This document shows positions 1 through 10,224 of a stretch of 64,000 nucleotides of DNA, piece after piece; the stretch's first letter is position 1; each line of letters starts with the position of its first letter. The notes beneath the pieces are model-generated. The model did no database searches. It saw only the letters and a list, made by a program, of their open reading frames with translations, and was not told where the DNA came from. The translations under genes were made by a program, and so were the position numbers. Source of the stretch: Adenophora triphylla var. japonica. Its lineage: Eukaryota > Streptophyta > Magnoliopsida > Asterales > Campanulaceae. The DNA is taken from contig JAFEMH010001291.1 of NCBI GenBank assembly GCA_022495995.1, forward strand, positions 1 to 64,000, written 5' to 3'.

Positions 1-759
1 GAACTTGAAGTCGGTGATCATCCCTTCCTAGCCAAAGCCACAGTCAATTTCGTAGTCATGGATTTGACTAGCGATTACCATGCGATCATAGGCATTCCAA
101 GTCAAGCTAAACTTGGGATGGTGGCCTCACTTCCCCACCAACGAGTTAAATTCCCCACTCGGGCAGGGATTGGATGTGTGAGGGCCATCCCCAAAGACTT
201 CTTGGAACATGTCGTGAAGAGCAGAAAGAAATCCAAGAGAGTGGAGATAGATACCCCCGAGGAAAACATCAAGATCTCAAAGTCCCAGAAAACCACCGAA
301 ACTAGCTCCAGAATGAGCTATATTCGTGAGGTGCTTGCAGATGAGGACGAACCTGTGGTCCTAGAAATTGCAGATGACCAAGGCATAATCCTACCTGCAC
401 CTGTGGAAGAGCCTATGGTCCCAGAAATTGCAGATGACCTAGGCATAGTTCAGCCCGTATCCGAGGAAGACCCTGTTCTCTTCAACGACCAGAACTTGGG
501 GGCCAACCACGATCTAGGGAAGGTCAATCTCCCCGATGTTGATAAACTTATGGAGGAAGAAGGCCTCAACGTAAACGACAACGAAGGGAGAAGAATTAGA
601 GAGATCATTATTGAGTCTCTAGAATTTCGTGACGGTCCTGAAATGAAGCCTGTAGATGAACTGGAAGAGGTGGTCATCAATCCTGACTATCCTGAACAAA
701 AAATCAAGCTCGGGGGCCAATTATCTCCAGAAGAGAAAGAAAAATCATCTCCCTCTTGA
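1..759 (+). pseudogene. Element D: protease C-terminal part and acidic linker before reverse transcriptase
   Basis: The frame is open from base 1, so this is an internal piece of a longer polyprotein. The first 60 or so residues look like the end of a retroviral-type aspartic protease: a hydrophobic FVVMD strand, then HAIIGIPS, which matches the ILGRP element near the C-terminus of plant Ty3/gypsy proteases, then a KFPT...G-VR segment. The catalytic DTG/DSG triad would lie left of the window. After residue 80 the protein is acidic and holds two near-copies of an EIADD-GI--P motif (about bases 364-450). It ends in a stop where the reverse transcriptase frame should continue, so a frameshift separates it from the next part. 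Confidence 0.6.
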
Positions 760-3700
760 AAAGCAGCCTCGACGTCTTTGCTTGGAGAGTCGAAGACATG
801 AGGGGATCGATGAAGAAGTGGCCCTCCACCGCCCGGAAGTTGATCCTTTGGCAAAGACTATCTCCCATACAAGGAGAAATTTTGCAAGAGACAAGGGAGG
901 AAGCTATAAAAGAGGAGGTGCGTAAATTACTTAGCGCCGGAATAATTCGTGAAGTCAAGTACCCCGCTTTGGTTGGCCAATGTAGTTATGGTGAAGAAGC
1001 AAAATGGGAAATGGCGTATGTGCATAGACTTTACTGACTCTAAATAAAGCCTGCCCCAAGGACACCTATCCTCTCCCTAGAATTGACAAGTTAGTTGATT
1101 CCATTCTTTGGACATCAAACTCTCAGTATTTTTCCTAGACGCCTATTCAGGCTACCATCGATAAAAATGGCGGAAGAGGACATTGAGAAGACGGCCTTCC
1201 AAACACTTCAGGGAAATTACTTGTTACATCATGATGCCTTTTGGGCTAAAGAACGCGGGTGCTACATACCAACGGATGGTGAATCGAGTCTTTGCCGGCC
1301 AATAGGTCGCAACATGGAAGCTTATATTGATGACATGGTCATAAAGACCAAGGAAGGCAGTCACGTTCCCGACCTGGAAGAGACAATTCACAACCTCCGA
1401 GCTAATAACATGAAGCTAAATCCAAGCAAGTGTGTGTTTGGAGTAACGACCGGAAAGTTCCTAGGCTTCATGGTATCTCAAAGAGGGATTGAAGCAAACC
1501 CCGAAAAAATAAAGGCGCTCGTTGACATGAAGGAACCTACCACCATCAAGGAGGTTCAAAGACTTAATGGAAGAATCGCAGCCCTTGGAAGATTCATCGC
1601 CAAATCCGCTGAAAAGTCACTGCCTTTCTTCAAGGTATTGAAGGGTACCAAGGGCTTCTCCTGGACTCCTGAATGCTCCGAAGCATTCTTCCGGTTGAAG
1701 GAGTACTTGGGTTCCCCTCCCTTGCTCCCTTGCTTAGCAGTCCGACTACCGGTGAGATGCTGTACGTCTTCCTAGCTGCCACTGATCATGCTGTCGCAGC
1801 TGTCCTAGTTCGAAATGATGAAGGGATTCAAAATCCTGTCTACTATGTCTCTAAGGCACTGTCCGACGTGGAAAGCAGATACTTCAATGTGGAGAAGATA
1901 GCATACGCACTAGTCATCGCCTCAAGAAAATTACGTGCCTATTTTTCTGCACATCCTATCACCGTATACACAAATGAACCATTGAAGAAGATACTACATA
2001 AGTTGGACGGCTCCGGACGTCTCCTTAATTGGTCCATCGCTCTCACTGAGTTTGATATCACTTACCAACCAAGGAAGACCCTCCTGGCACAGCCTTTGGT
2101 TGACTTCATGGTCGAGACTGCCTTTATGGGTGAGCATCTCCCCACCTCTCGGAAGCAAAACGCACCAGAGGATAAAGACTCTCCCATTGAACTCCCACCC
2201 AACTGTTGGATCCTGTATACGGACGGATCAACCACAAAGGAAAGAAGCGGAGCTGGAATTGTACTAGCAAGCCCAGAAGGAGAATATACTACGCATGACG
2301 CCATCCGTTTCAATTTCCCTGCCTCCAATAATCAATCGGAATATGAAGCTCTAATATTTGGCATTGAATTAGCCTCCTTCTATGGAGCAACTAAGGTGAC
2401 GGCTTTCTGCGACTCCCAACTCATTGTCAAACAAGTAAAGGGAGAGTATAATGCCCAAGACCCCACCCTTGCCAAGTATAGAGACCTGATCCTAGATATG
2501 ACGAAGAAGATGGAATTTTTCGAGCTCAAACAAATTGGCAGGGAAGATAACCAAGTCGCAGACGTTCTCTCCAAACTGGCAACCATGGATGTGTCTAAGA
2601 CTAGTCCATATGTAGTTTATGCCGAGGAACCTGCATACGAAAGACTACAAGTCATGCTCCTAGATGGAGAGGATAGATGTTGGATCGATGACTACATTGA
2701 ATACATTGAGAAGGAGAAACTCCCTGAAGATGAAGCTCAAGCTAAACTCATCAAGAAGAGGTCTCCAAGGTTCGTGGTAATAAGCGGAGTCCTCTACCGA
2801 AGATCTTTCACGAAGCCCCTGCTAAGGTGTGTCTATCCCAAGGAAATTCAGAACCTCTTGGCAGAAGTACATGAAGGCGTTTGCGGCGGACACCCGGGGG
2901 CCAGAACCTTAGCTGACAAGATCATATCACTAGGTTACTACTGGCCAAACCTAAGGGAAGACGCACACGCCTATGTTAGAAAATGTGACAAGTGCCAAAG
3001 ATTCTCTGACATTCCTAGACTACCGGCAGTTGAGCAAACACTTGTAATACCTACGTGGCCATTTGATATGTGGGGGATCGACATCATCGGACCCTTCCCT
3101 CCCGCCCGTGGTAATTGCAAGTACGTGATAGTAGCTGTTGATTACTTCTCCAAGTGGATAGAAGCCAAGGCATTAGCCAAGATAACGGAAGAGAACGCGA
3201 TCAACTTTGTCCATGACAACATCCAGTGCGTATTCGGCCTTCCACATACAATTGTCTCTCGATCATGGATCGATTCTCCACGGCATTCACTACGAGGTGG
3301 GAAGGGTAAAAGTCCGCCATGCAAAATCTTCGTTAGCGACCACAAGGCAACGGCCAAGCGAAGCGGCAAACAAACCGGTCCTAACCGCCTTACCAAGAAC
3401 CTTGAGGGACGCGAGGGTAGATGGTTGGAAGAACTTCCCCTAGCCTTATGGGTCAGTTCGCACAACCACCCGGGGCCAACCTGGGAAACCCCATTCGCAC
3501 TAACCTTCGGTTACGAGGCTATGGCACCCGAGCGGAGATGGCCATCCCTACTATGAGAAACTCCCATTATGATGAAGCAAGTCAACAAGGTCAATAGGCT
3601 CCTAGACCTGGACACGATAGATGAGAAACAACTAGAGTTTGCCTGAGATGAGGATGGTGAATTACAAGCAAAGGACCAAGGCGTATCACGACAAGAGGGT

Positions 3701-3914
3701 CATCGAAGAGTATTCCAAGTAGGCGATTGGGTACTTAAGAAAAATTGAAGCTGCGGGTCGGAAGGCGGAACGTAACAAGCTCTCCCCAAATTGGGAAGGT
3801 CCATATATCATCACTCAAGTCATTCGAGAAGGGACCTACAGATTGAAGACCAAGGAGGGGAAGGATCTCAAGCATCCGTGGCACTCCGACAACCTTAGAA
3901 AATATTATCACTAG
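757..3914 (+). pseudogene. Element D: decayed pol (RT, RNase H, archaeal RNase H, integrase)
   Basis: Reverse transcriptase runs about 757-1690 in three frames. The catalytic YIDDM lies at about 1323-1337. RNase H follows (about 1740-2130, NEPLKKI and ALVIASRKL blocks). A second RNase H with YTDGSTT, SEYEAL and CDSQLI is at about 2215-2590, typical of the Tat lineage. Integrase starts near 2860 with the HHCC zinc region (CDKCQRF at about 2986) and GIDIIGP (first catalytic Asp). At about 3255 the expected SDNG block is frameshifted and changed, so the second catalytic Asp is lost. The C-terminal domain is again out of frame; its last residues, DNLRKYYH, end at a TAG at 3912-3914. The copy cannot encode a working integrase as it stands. 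Confidence 0.85.
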
Positions 3915-4100
3915 TCTAGTTTATTTCACAGTAGATTAGTTTCTTATTTTCTGTCTCTTATTTTATGTTAGTTGATAGGATTGCAGTTCGATGTAATCGT
4001 ATTTCAGTTTTACGAAAGCAGTTTCTTCCAGCACGCAAAGCAACTATCAACTCTTCATACAGACACCGGAGACGAGGATTTTACCCCCGACTCTTCGAAA

Positions 4101-4590
4101 CACCCATCCTGTCAAGGGTCCACCTTGATTTAGGATACCAACGGCCAAGACCAAGGGTCCTCCTTGGCCTAATGGCTTATCACACGTCCTGTCAAGGGTC
4201 CACCTTGATTCAGGATACCAACGGCCAAGACCAAGGGTCCTCCTTGGCCTAATGGCTTATCACACATCCTGTCAAGGGTCCACCTTGATTCAGGATACCA
4301 ACGGCCAAGACCAAGGGTCCTCCTTGGCCTAATGGCTTATCACACATCCTGTCAAGGGTCCACCTTGATTCAGGATACCAACGGCCAAGACCAAGGGTCC
4401 TCCTTGGCCTGATGGCTTATCACACATCCTGTCAAGGGTCCACCTTGATTCAGGATACCAACGGCCAAGACCAAGGGTCCTCCTTGGCCTGATGGCTTAC
4501 CACACATCCTATCAAGGGTCCACCTTGATTCAGGATTACAAACATAACAGCCAAGACCGAGGATCCTCCTCGGCCTGATGGCTTAACATA
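4101..4590 (+). repeat. 80-bp tandem array, about six copies, downstream of element D pol
   Basis: The word GTCAAGGGTC recurs at 4111, 4191, 4271, 4351, 4431 and (one change) 4511, exactly 80 bp apart, with a degenerate copy near 4595. Each unit contains CCAAG...CCTTGG, able to form a short hairpin. Tandem arrays in the 3' non-coding part of Tat/Ogre elements are known and can seed satellites. The stretch 4600-4917 is non-coding with weaker copies of the same words (CCTCGGCC). Confidence 0.95.
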
Positions 4591-4917
4591 CGTCCTACCA
4601 AGGGTCCGCCTTGGGTTAGGATTACAACATATTCAAGGCCAAAGGAAACCTTCCTCAGCTTAAATAACTTAAGAGTATAGTAAAAGTCAAGGAGTTCTTC
4701 CTCGGCCTAACTACTTACTCAACAATTAGGGAGCGAGGAACCCCCCTCGGACCCCACCTTCTTAAGTCTAGTACCTCTGCCTAGCACACAAAAACATAAG
4801 CAAGTCATTGAAATAACACGAATCATGACAAAGGGATTTTTCATTGATATTCAAAGAGAATTACAAACCCTACCATCTATTACACAAAGTAAAAAGAAAA
4901 AAAATGGGAAAACTATC

Positions 4918-7900
4918 CTAAGATTGCTGCCCGTCGTTAAAAGGCTTTTCGAGCCAGTCTTCAGTGATAGTGCCAGGGGGAGGAAGATCGGTTTGATCAG
5001 TTCGAGAGTTAGTCTCCTCGGCCTCTCTTCCCACCTCGGCTTCCCTGGCCTCAGGCTCCTCCTCGTCTTGGATCGCCTCCACCAAGGCCTTAAGATTGCC
5101 GGGAACAACGGAGGCCGGCTTCCACACTTCTCTGCAGGCCCGAGCATCCTTAGCTGCCATTATTCCCAAGTTACTATCAGAGAAGGGCACCAGGTGGTGG
5201 AGAGCCCTCACTTCATCGCTATATTGATCCCGGCATATCAACATAGCCACCTTATTAATATCCAAGCCGGTGGAAGGGTCAGCCAAGATACTTCGAGCCA
5301 GGTGAAGATATCCATCTTCAAACATGGTGGCCGTTTGATCGTCCACAGCGTCTTGGAAGGCCGAGCTAGCTAACACAGCATCCTTGAAAGCTTGGCTATC
5401 CTTGAAGCGGGCAACTGCCTCCTCTTCTCTTTGGGGTAGGGTAGCCTCAAACCCTCGGCACTTAGCTTCGGCTTCCTCGGCCCTTGTTTGGACCTCGGCC
5501 TTAGCTTTCTTTGCTTCCTCCACCTCAGCATTTTTTAGCCGGAGCTGTTCCTCGGCTTTATCTCGAGCATCCTTGACCTGAGCACGAGCTTCCTCGGCTC
5601 TTTTTATCTCGGCCTCAACCTTAGCCTGAGCAGCTTCAAGCTCGGCGTCTTTGGCCTTCAAGAGTTCAAAGTTAGCCGCCTTAGCTTCACTCGTCTTTTG
5701 AGCAGCTTTGGCATCAACCACCCGCTTCTCTTGGGCCTTGGCCAAAACGTCCTCATAGGCTGCAATGCTGGCCGACTGCAAGAATAAAATCTGTGTTAAA
5801 ATCGTGAAACAAATACAAACATAATCAACAAAGCCAAAGTACGAGATCACTACCTCAGCTAACATGAGACCCTTACGGCAGAGCAAATGGTCCCTGCTTG
5901 CCTTCCCCTTCACCAGGGTGTCATATACATCCTCATCCAAGGCCCTTTGGATGGGAGCTCGGCCCAACTTCATCATATAACTCTTCCTGTCTAGCACAGG
6001 AAGGCCCTTTAGACGAGGGACGTTTGCCACCATGAGCTGAGCAAGCTTCTCAAAGATCGCTTGGGTTTTGGCATTTGGATGGTTAAGGGAGGGTCGATCG
6101 TGATTGGAAGCCTCACCAACATTCGTCTTCTTGGCCGAAGGCTCTCGGCGCTAGCTCCTTGAGCTCTCTTGGAGCCGAATGCCCGGGGACAAGGTTGGTT
6201 TCCTCGATCTCTGTCTCCTCGGCATTAGTAGGAGGGTTGGACACATCTCCAATAAGGGGGTCAGCCCGTTCCTCAGACACAACCTCCTCGGCGTTCACGT
6301 CCCCATGTGGTAAAATAGGAAGGGGTTGATCACCTTGGACATTCAGCACCAAATTACGAGCATTGGCTTCTTCCCTCCTCTCCACCAAAGCAGACTTCTT
6401 GCTTAGTTTCCTCTTTCTCTTTATCAGCTCCTGGGGACTAAGTCTCTCCATGGCTATGGATGCTTCTTCCTCGGCGGTTAAATCTGTAAGGACAAGAAAG
6501 AAATGGTCAAGTACGAGCAGAGGGAATTAGCATGCAAAAATAACAAGTAACAAAGATAAATGTTTACATCCAACAATATCAATTGCTTTCAGACATTGGT
6601 CACGGGGACGGTCGGTCTTGCACCGAGTACAATCTTCATGAAATACAAAGCCAGGGTGTATCGTCCAATCATTAAAACGCCTTCCTCTTTTAACAGCGAC
6701 GAGATTAGCCACCCCATCCTTTGGTCCCGGCATCAACCCTGCTTGGACATAAAAATGGTCGAAAGACTCAAGTGCCTTCCAGTCGAGGAGCCCCACCTCG
6801 GCAGACTCCTCCAAGCGCTTGATTAGAGCCTGGGTCCATTCATATTGTTGGACAGCAAAGGAGGAAGTGGGATCCTTGCAAGGTGACTGGAACTCCCAAC
6901 CTTGACGACTTTCAACCCGGATAACATGGTTATCCCAGCCTGCAACTTTGCTAGACATGGGGAGAAGCAGCTTGGGTTTTTTGGGGGCACTCCTGATGAC
7001 GACTAGGTAATTTTCCTTGATAACTTGGACTACGTAAAAATGACGGAAAGCACCCATGGTCGGCTCAAAACCTAGGCTACGGCAGAGCACAATGAAGCTC
7101 ACAAGAACCCTAGTGCCACTGGCTCCGAGCATGGCCGGCACTGCCCTAACGTCATCCAAAAATTCATTGATGAATGGGTCCAAGGGAAGACGAAGCCCCT
7201 GTTGAAACTGTTTGAAATAAAGATGGACATAATCTTGGTTGTAGTAGAAGTTCTGCTCCTCCTTATCAGTCTTGAGGTCAAGCTTGCCCATATAAGTTAG
7301 CTTGTACTCGGTTCTATCCACCCCGTACTTGGAATATAACTTTTCGATCATGGGATCCCCAGGCTTTGGAGCCCTCTCCCTTTGTTTTCCTCGGCTTTCC
7401 CTTCTTCGTACCAAGCGGCCATCAGCTTGGGCACCTTCCACGAAGGCGTCAACTATTTGAGTAGACGAGGAGGGTACTCCTTCTCTTCCCGTCATATCTG
7501 CATAAAGACGAGGGGACAAAGTTAGTTACCTCGTCAATGGCTGATTTTAGGACGGGGAAGGGAGTTTCCCCTCCTCGTCATGTTATAAGGCCGAGGAGGG
7601 AGTCGTACCTCTCAGCGCTCACGCATTTCGCGATTGGAGGCCGGGTAGAACAAGTCGACGTGCTCCATCATCTCAGCTCTATCCTCAAAACTATAACGTT
7701 GGGTGAACCTGACTCAATCCTATCTATTCTTGTGGAATCGGGTATTGAAGGAATAACCGAGTCCGACCATAACCTCTCAATTGCTTGCTTATTTCATCCA
7801 AGGTCAGCATCATCCAAGGTCCCCTCTCTCTCCGATAGACCCTTAGATTGCCAGTGTGATATCCATAACGGAATCGGGGGGAATGGTCCCAAGAACGAGC

Positions 7901-8275
7901 CATTTCTAAGGGGAATCAAATATTAAAGGGGGATTTCATTCAATATTCAAGAAAGTTCATTCAAAATGCAAAGAAAATCAAAGACTTTGAAGTTTTGGGA
8001 GTTCAGGACAAATGCATAAAGGAAAGTTTCATTCTTTAACAATGGCGGTTCTTGGCACATACAAAATTCCTCCTAAAAACCCTAGAAGACGCTAAAGCAT
8101 GAAGGGGATTCTTGAGAAGGGAAGAAAATTCGTACCTGAGGTTGAAAACGTGTTCTGAATCGCAACAAAAAGCAAAGTCGCCGGAAAGATCGAGTTCGCC
8201 GGAATCTGGAAAGGATGAACGCTGTGTTCGCCGGAGATTTCTTTTGCCTTTGCTCTCAAACAGGAGGTTTGTAAA
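4918..8275 (-). CDS. Element D antisense gene: gypsy-type putative transposon protein with coiled coil, spliced
   Basis: Encoded opposite to pol. I read a 5' UTR exon (about 8275-8137, donor CAG|GTACG), an intron with acceptor TTTATGCAG at 7498-7506, then coding exons 7495-6568, 6483-5854 and 5775-4918. Introns begin GTAAAC and GTAGTG and end TTACAG and TTGCAG. The start ATG at 7495 lies two bases after the acceptor. The first exon resembles the Pfam group named putative gypsy type transposon (YKLTYMGKLDL, FINEFLDDVR, GFEPTMGAFRHFY); the middle is basic then acidic. The last exon is a long Ala/Glu/Lys/Arg coiled coil (about 5700-5440). A one-base indel near 6130 breaks the frame. Antisense ORFs of this kind are known in Tat elements (such as maize Grande); their function is unknown. 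Fair splice sites and long open exons suggest it was once expressed. Confidence 0.7.
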
Positions 8276-8300
8276 GAGTGAAATGAAAAGGGTTTTTGGC

Positions 8301-8351
8301 TTTATACTCCCCCAAATCGGGTTAACCCGTGGGTAAAGCAACGACCCGGGT
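8301..8351 (-). promoter_or_regulatory. Candidate antisense promoter of element D with palindrome
   Basis: Read on the minus strand, TATAAA lies at 8306-8301, about 30 bp before the likely start of the antisense 5' UTR exon. Just upstream is a perfect 12-bp palindrome, CGGGTTAACCCG (8318-8329), and then ACCCGGGT (8344-8351). The TATA assignment fits the splice model of the antisense gene. Its use is inferred. Confidence 0.45.
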
Positions 8352-8533
8352 AATACGCCCCCAACATTAAATGCTATCGCCGGTTTTCGAGGTATGACAA
8401 GACTGGGGGGCCCCAGGTAATCATTAGAATAGCAACCGTCAATTACCGGAAGCAACACCGAGGACACGTGGCAAACCTGTTCGTATCCCATAGCCGAGGA
8501 CGAGGAGACTTTCTACTCGTCCTAAACCGAGCT

Positions 8534-8550
8534 AGAAAGTCGGGGGCCAC
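8534..8550 (+). promoter_or_regulatory. Element D polypurine tract
   Basis: AGAAAGTCGGGGGCCAC sits immediately before the TG that opens the LTR. A purine-rich run here is where plus-strand DNA synthesis is primed in LTR retrotransposons. Confidence 0.65.
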
Positions 8551-9304
8551 TGAACGGTATAAACCGAGATACTAACATAGGCTTGCTCGAGCTGAGCCCA
8601 ATTGGATTGGGCCACGAATATTATCTAATAACCAAGTATCAGGGCCGAGTAAGGTCTTCCTCGTATGCCGAGGAACATTTACCTCGGCCTTATGTCTCCA
8701 TGCTCGGGCCGTCATGTCGCAAGTGACGAGGGGAGAAAAGTTCTTACCTCGGCATTTCATCACTGTGACGAGGAAACAAAATCATTTATCCCGGCATATA
8801 TACTTGTCGGCCAATCACCAAATGACGAGGAAACAGAATCATTCACCTCAGCCTATTTACCAAGGCCGAGGTAAAACATTTATGTTCCTCGGCGTTTCGG
8901 CTAGCAGATTATACAGTCCTTATACAACAAGGATTATACATTCATGATCCAATCAGGATTGTAGCCAACTACATCACTTCAAGTCAAACAAGGACTCCTT
9001 AACAGATATAATTCTCATAGGATTACATCTTATCTCTTTACAAGTTCACTTCAACATGGATTCTATCAATCCATCCCTATAAATACAAGCCCCATGGCTC
9101 ATAATTAGGTACGTTACTTTTTACCTTGGGAAAATTCTGTCCATTTGTTTTCTCATATACAAATCGTGAACTTACTCTTACGCCGGAGGGCCTTTAGCCG
9201 GATCCGCCCCGGCTTAGTTTACGTGTTTTCTCTTATTTTCAGGCCTTGCAATCACCGGAGCAATCATCGCTTGGATTTGGGCTGTTTTGACGATTTTGGC
9301 ATCA
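8551..9304 (+). repeat. Element D 3' LTR
   Basis: Starts TGAACGG just after the polypurine tract and ends ...GGCATCA near 9301-9304, before AT-rich unrelated DNA. It has a promoter TATA box, TATAAATA, at 9078. The upstream half repeats CCTCGGC/GCCGAGG words in both orientations and holds a 57-bp near-duplication (TGACGAGGAAACA... at about 8766 and 8823). The right end is uncertain by a few bases because the 5' LTR is outside the window. Confidence 0.75.
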
Positions 9305-9554
9305 TCAAAATGTATATTTTTTTATTAAAAAAAATGGCATTTTGTTTTTTTCATTCCCTAATAGAGACTATTTTGACATATTTTAAGACGCAATCTCAAT
9401 TACTCTTTTTCTTTTTCATTTCATGTATTATAATTTTATTTTCAATGTATTTGTAGTAAATTAAATTTAAGATAATTTTTTTGTGTGTAATAATTATTAC
9501 TGATAGGTTAAATTTGGTTGGGTTGATGTTGATTGTAGTCTTATATTCTTTTCT
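9305..9554. other. AT-rich spacer, no gene seen
   Basis: Flanking DNA of the element D insertion. A, T and short homopolymer runs dominate. I see no coding signal, although one open frame crosses it. Confidence 0.6.
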
Positions 9555-10005
9555 TTCCTTATCAACTCTTTTGTCTCCCCTCCAACCCTCACTCCTCCCA
9601 TCTACTCCCATCAAATTCTTTTTTTTTTTTTTTTTCCCATATTAATTGTTTTATCAACTCTCTTTCCGTCCCTCCAAACCCCTCCCACACCCCCTCGTAT
9701 TAATTATTTTATCAACTCTCCTTCGGCCCCTCCAACCCCCTCCCTCGTCAATTTTTTTTTTTTGTTCATATTAATTTTTTATCAACCTCTTCTGCCACCC
9801 CTTCAACACAACACACACACACCCCGTCAAATTTTTTTTTGCCCATATTAATTTTTTTTATCAACCTATCCTACTGTCCCTTCAACAACCCCCCCCCCTC
9901 AATTTTTTTTTTCTCATATTAATTTTTTTATCAATACTCTTGACGTCCCTTCAAACCCTCACCCCCACCCCAACCCCCCGTCAAAAAAAAATTACTCATA
10001 TTACA
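9555..10005 (+). repeat. Pyrimidine-rich minisatellite upstream of GAA1
   Basis: About six imperfect units of roughly 70-90 bp. Each runs CATATTAATT, a T run, ATCAACTCTC, a C-rich stretch with CCCTTCAA or CCCTCCAA, then CGTCAA and another T run. The array ends about 220 bp before the GAA1 start codon, so it lies in or next to the promoter. Confidence 0.75.
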
Positions 10006-10224
10006 ATTTTTTTCTGTAAAACATTTTACATAAATTTATCAAACAACCGAATGTTATATTTCGAAAAACATTTTTATTATCCAAAAAACATTTTCCCCAA
10101 AAAAAATACCAGTAATTTCTCAATTAAGATTCATTTTCATGCTGAACGATGTCGTATTTACCACTACGGAGGCGTCGAAGAATCGCCCGAAAAGTTCGTC
10201 GGCTATCGGCTCCGATTCCAGAAC

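Larger units (their letters stand above)
1..9304 (+). mobile_element. Element D: Tat-lineage Ty3/gypsy LTR retrotransposon, 5' part outside window
   Basis: Order on the + strand is protease end, reverse transcriptase, RNase H, second (archaeal-type) RNase H, integrase, 80-bp tandem array, antisense gene, polypurine tract, 3' LTR. The second RNase H between RNase H and integrase is known as the mark of the Tat lineage. The sense genes are decayed by many frameshifts. The 5' LTR, leader and gag lie left of the window, so the target duplication cannot be checked. Its sequence differs clearly from elements A and C, so it is another Tat branch (Retand-like is my inference). Confidence 0.85.

Noticed and set aside
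7537..7926. 129-codon + strand frame between the antisense gene of D and its leader exon
   Set aside because: It lies in the leader intron, has no family features and is not continued elsewhere.
8036..8491. 151-codon minus-strand frame before element D's antisense gene as a separate protein
   Set aside because: It spans the TATA box, leader exon and donor site of the antisense gene and has no recognisable domain; the spliced-leader model explains it better.
9305..9554. Target duplication for element D's LTR
   Set aside because: The 5' side of the element is outside the window, so no duplication can be verified; I did not call one.
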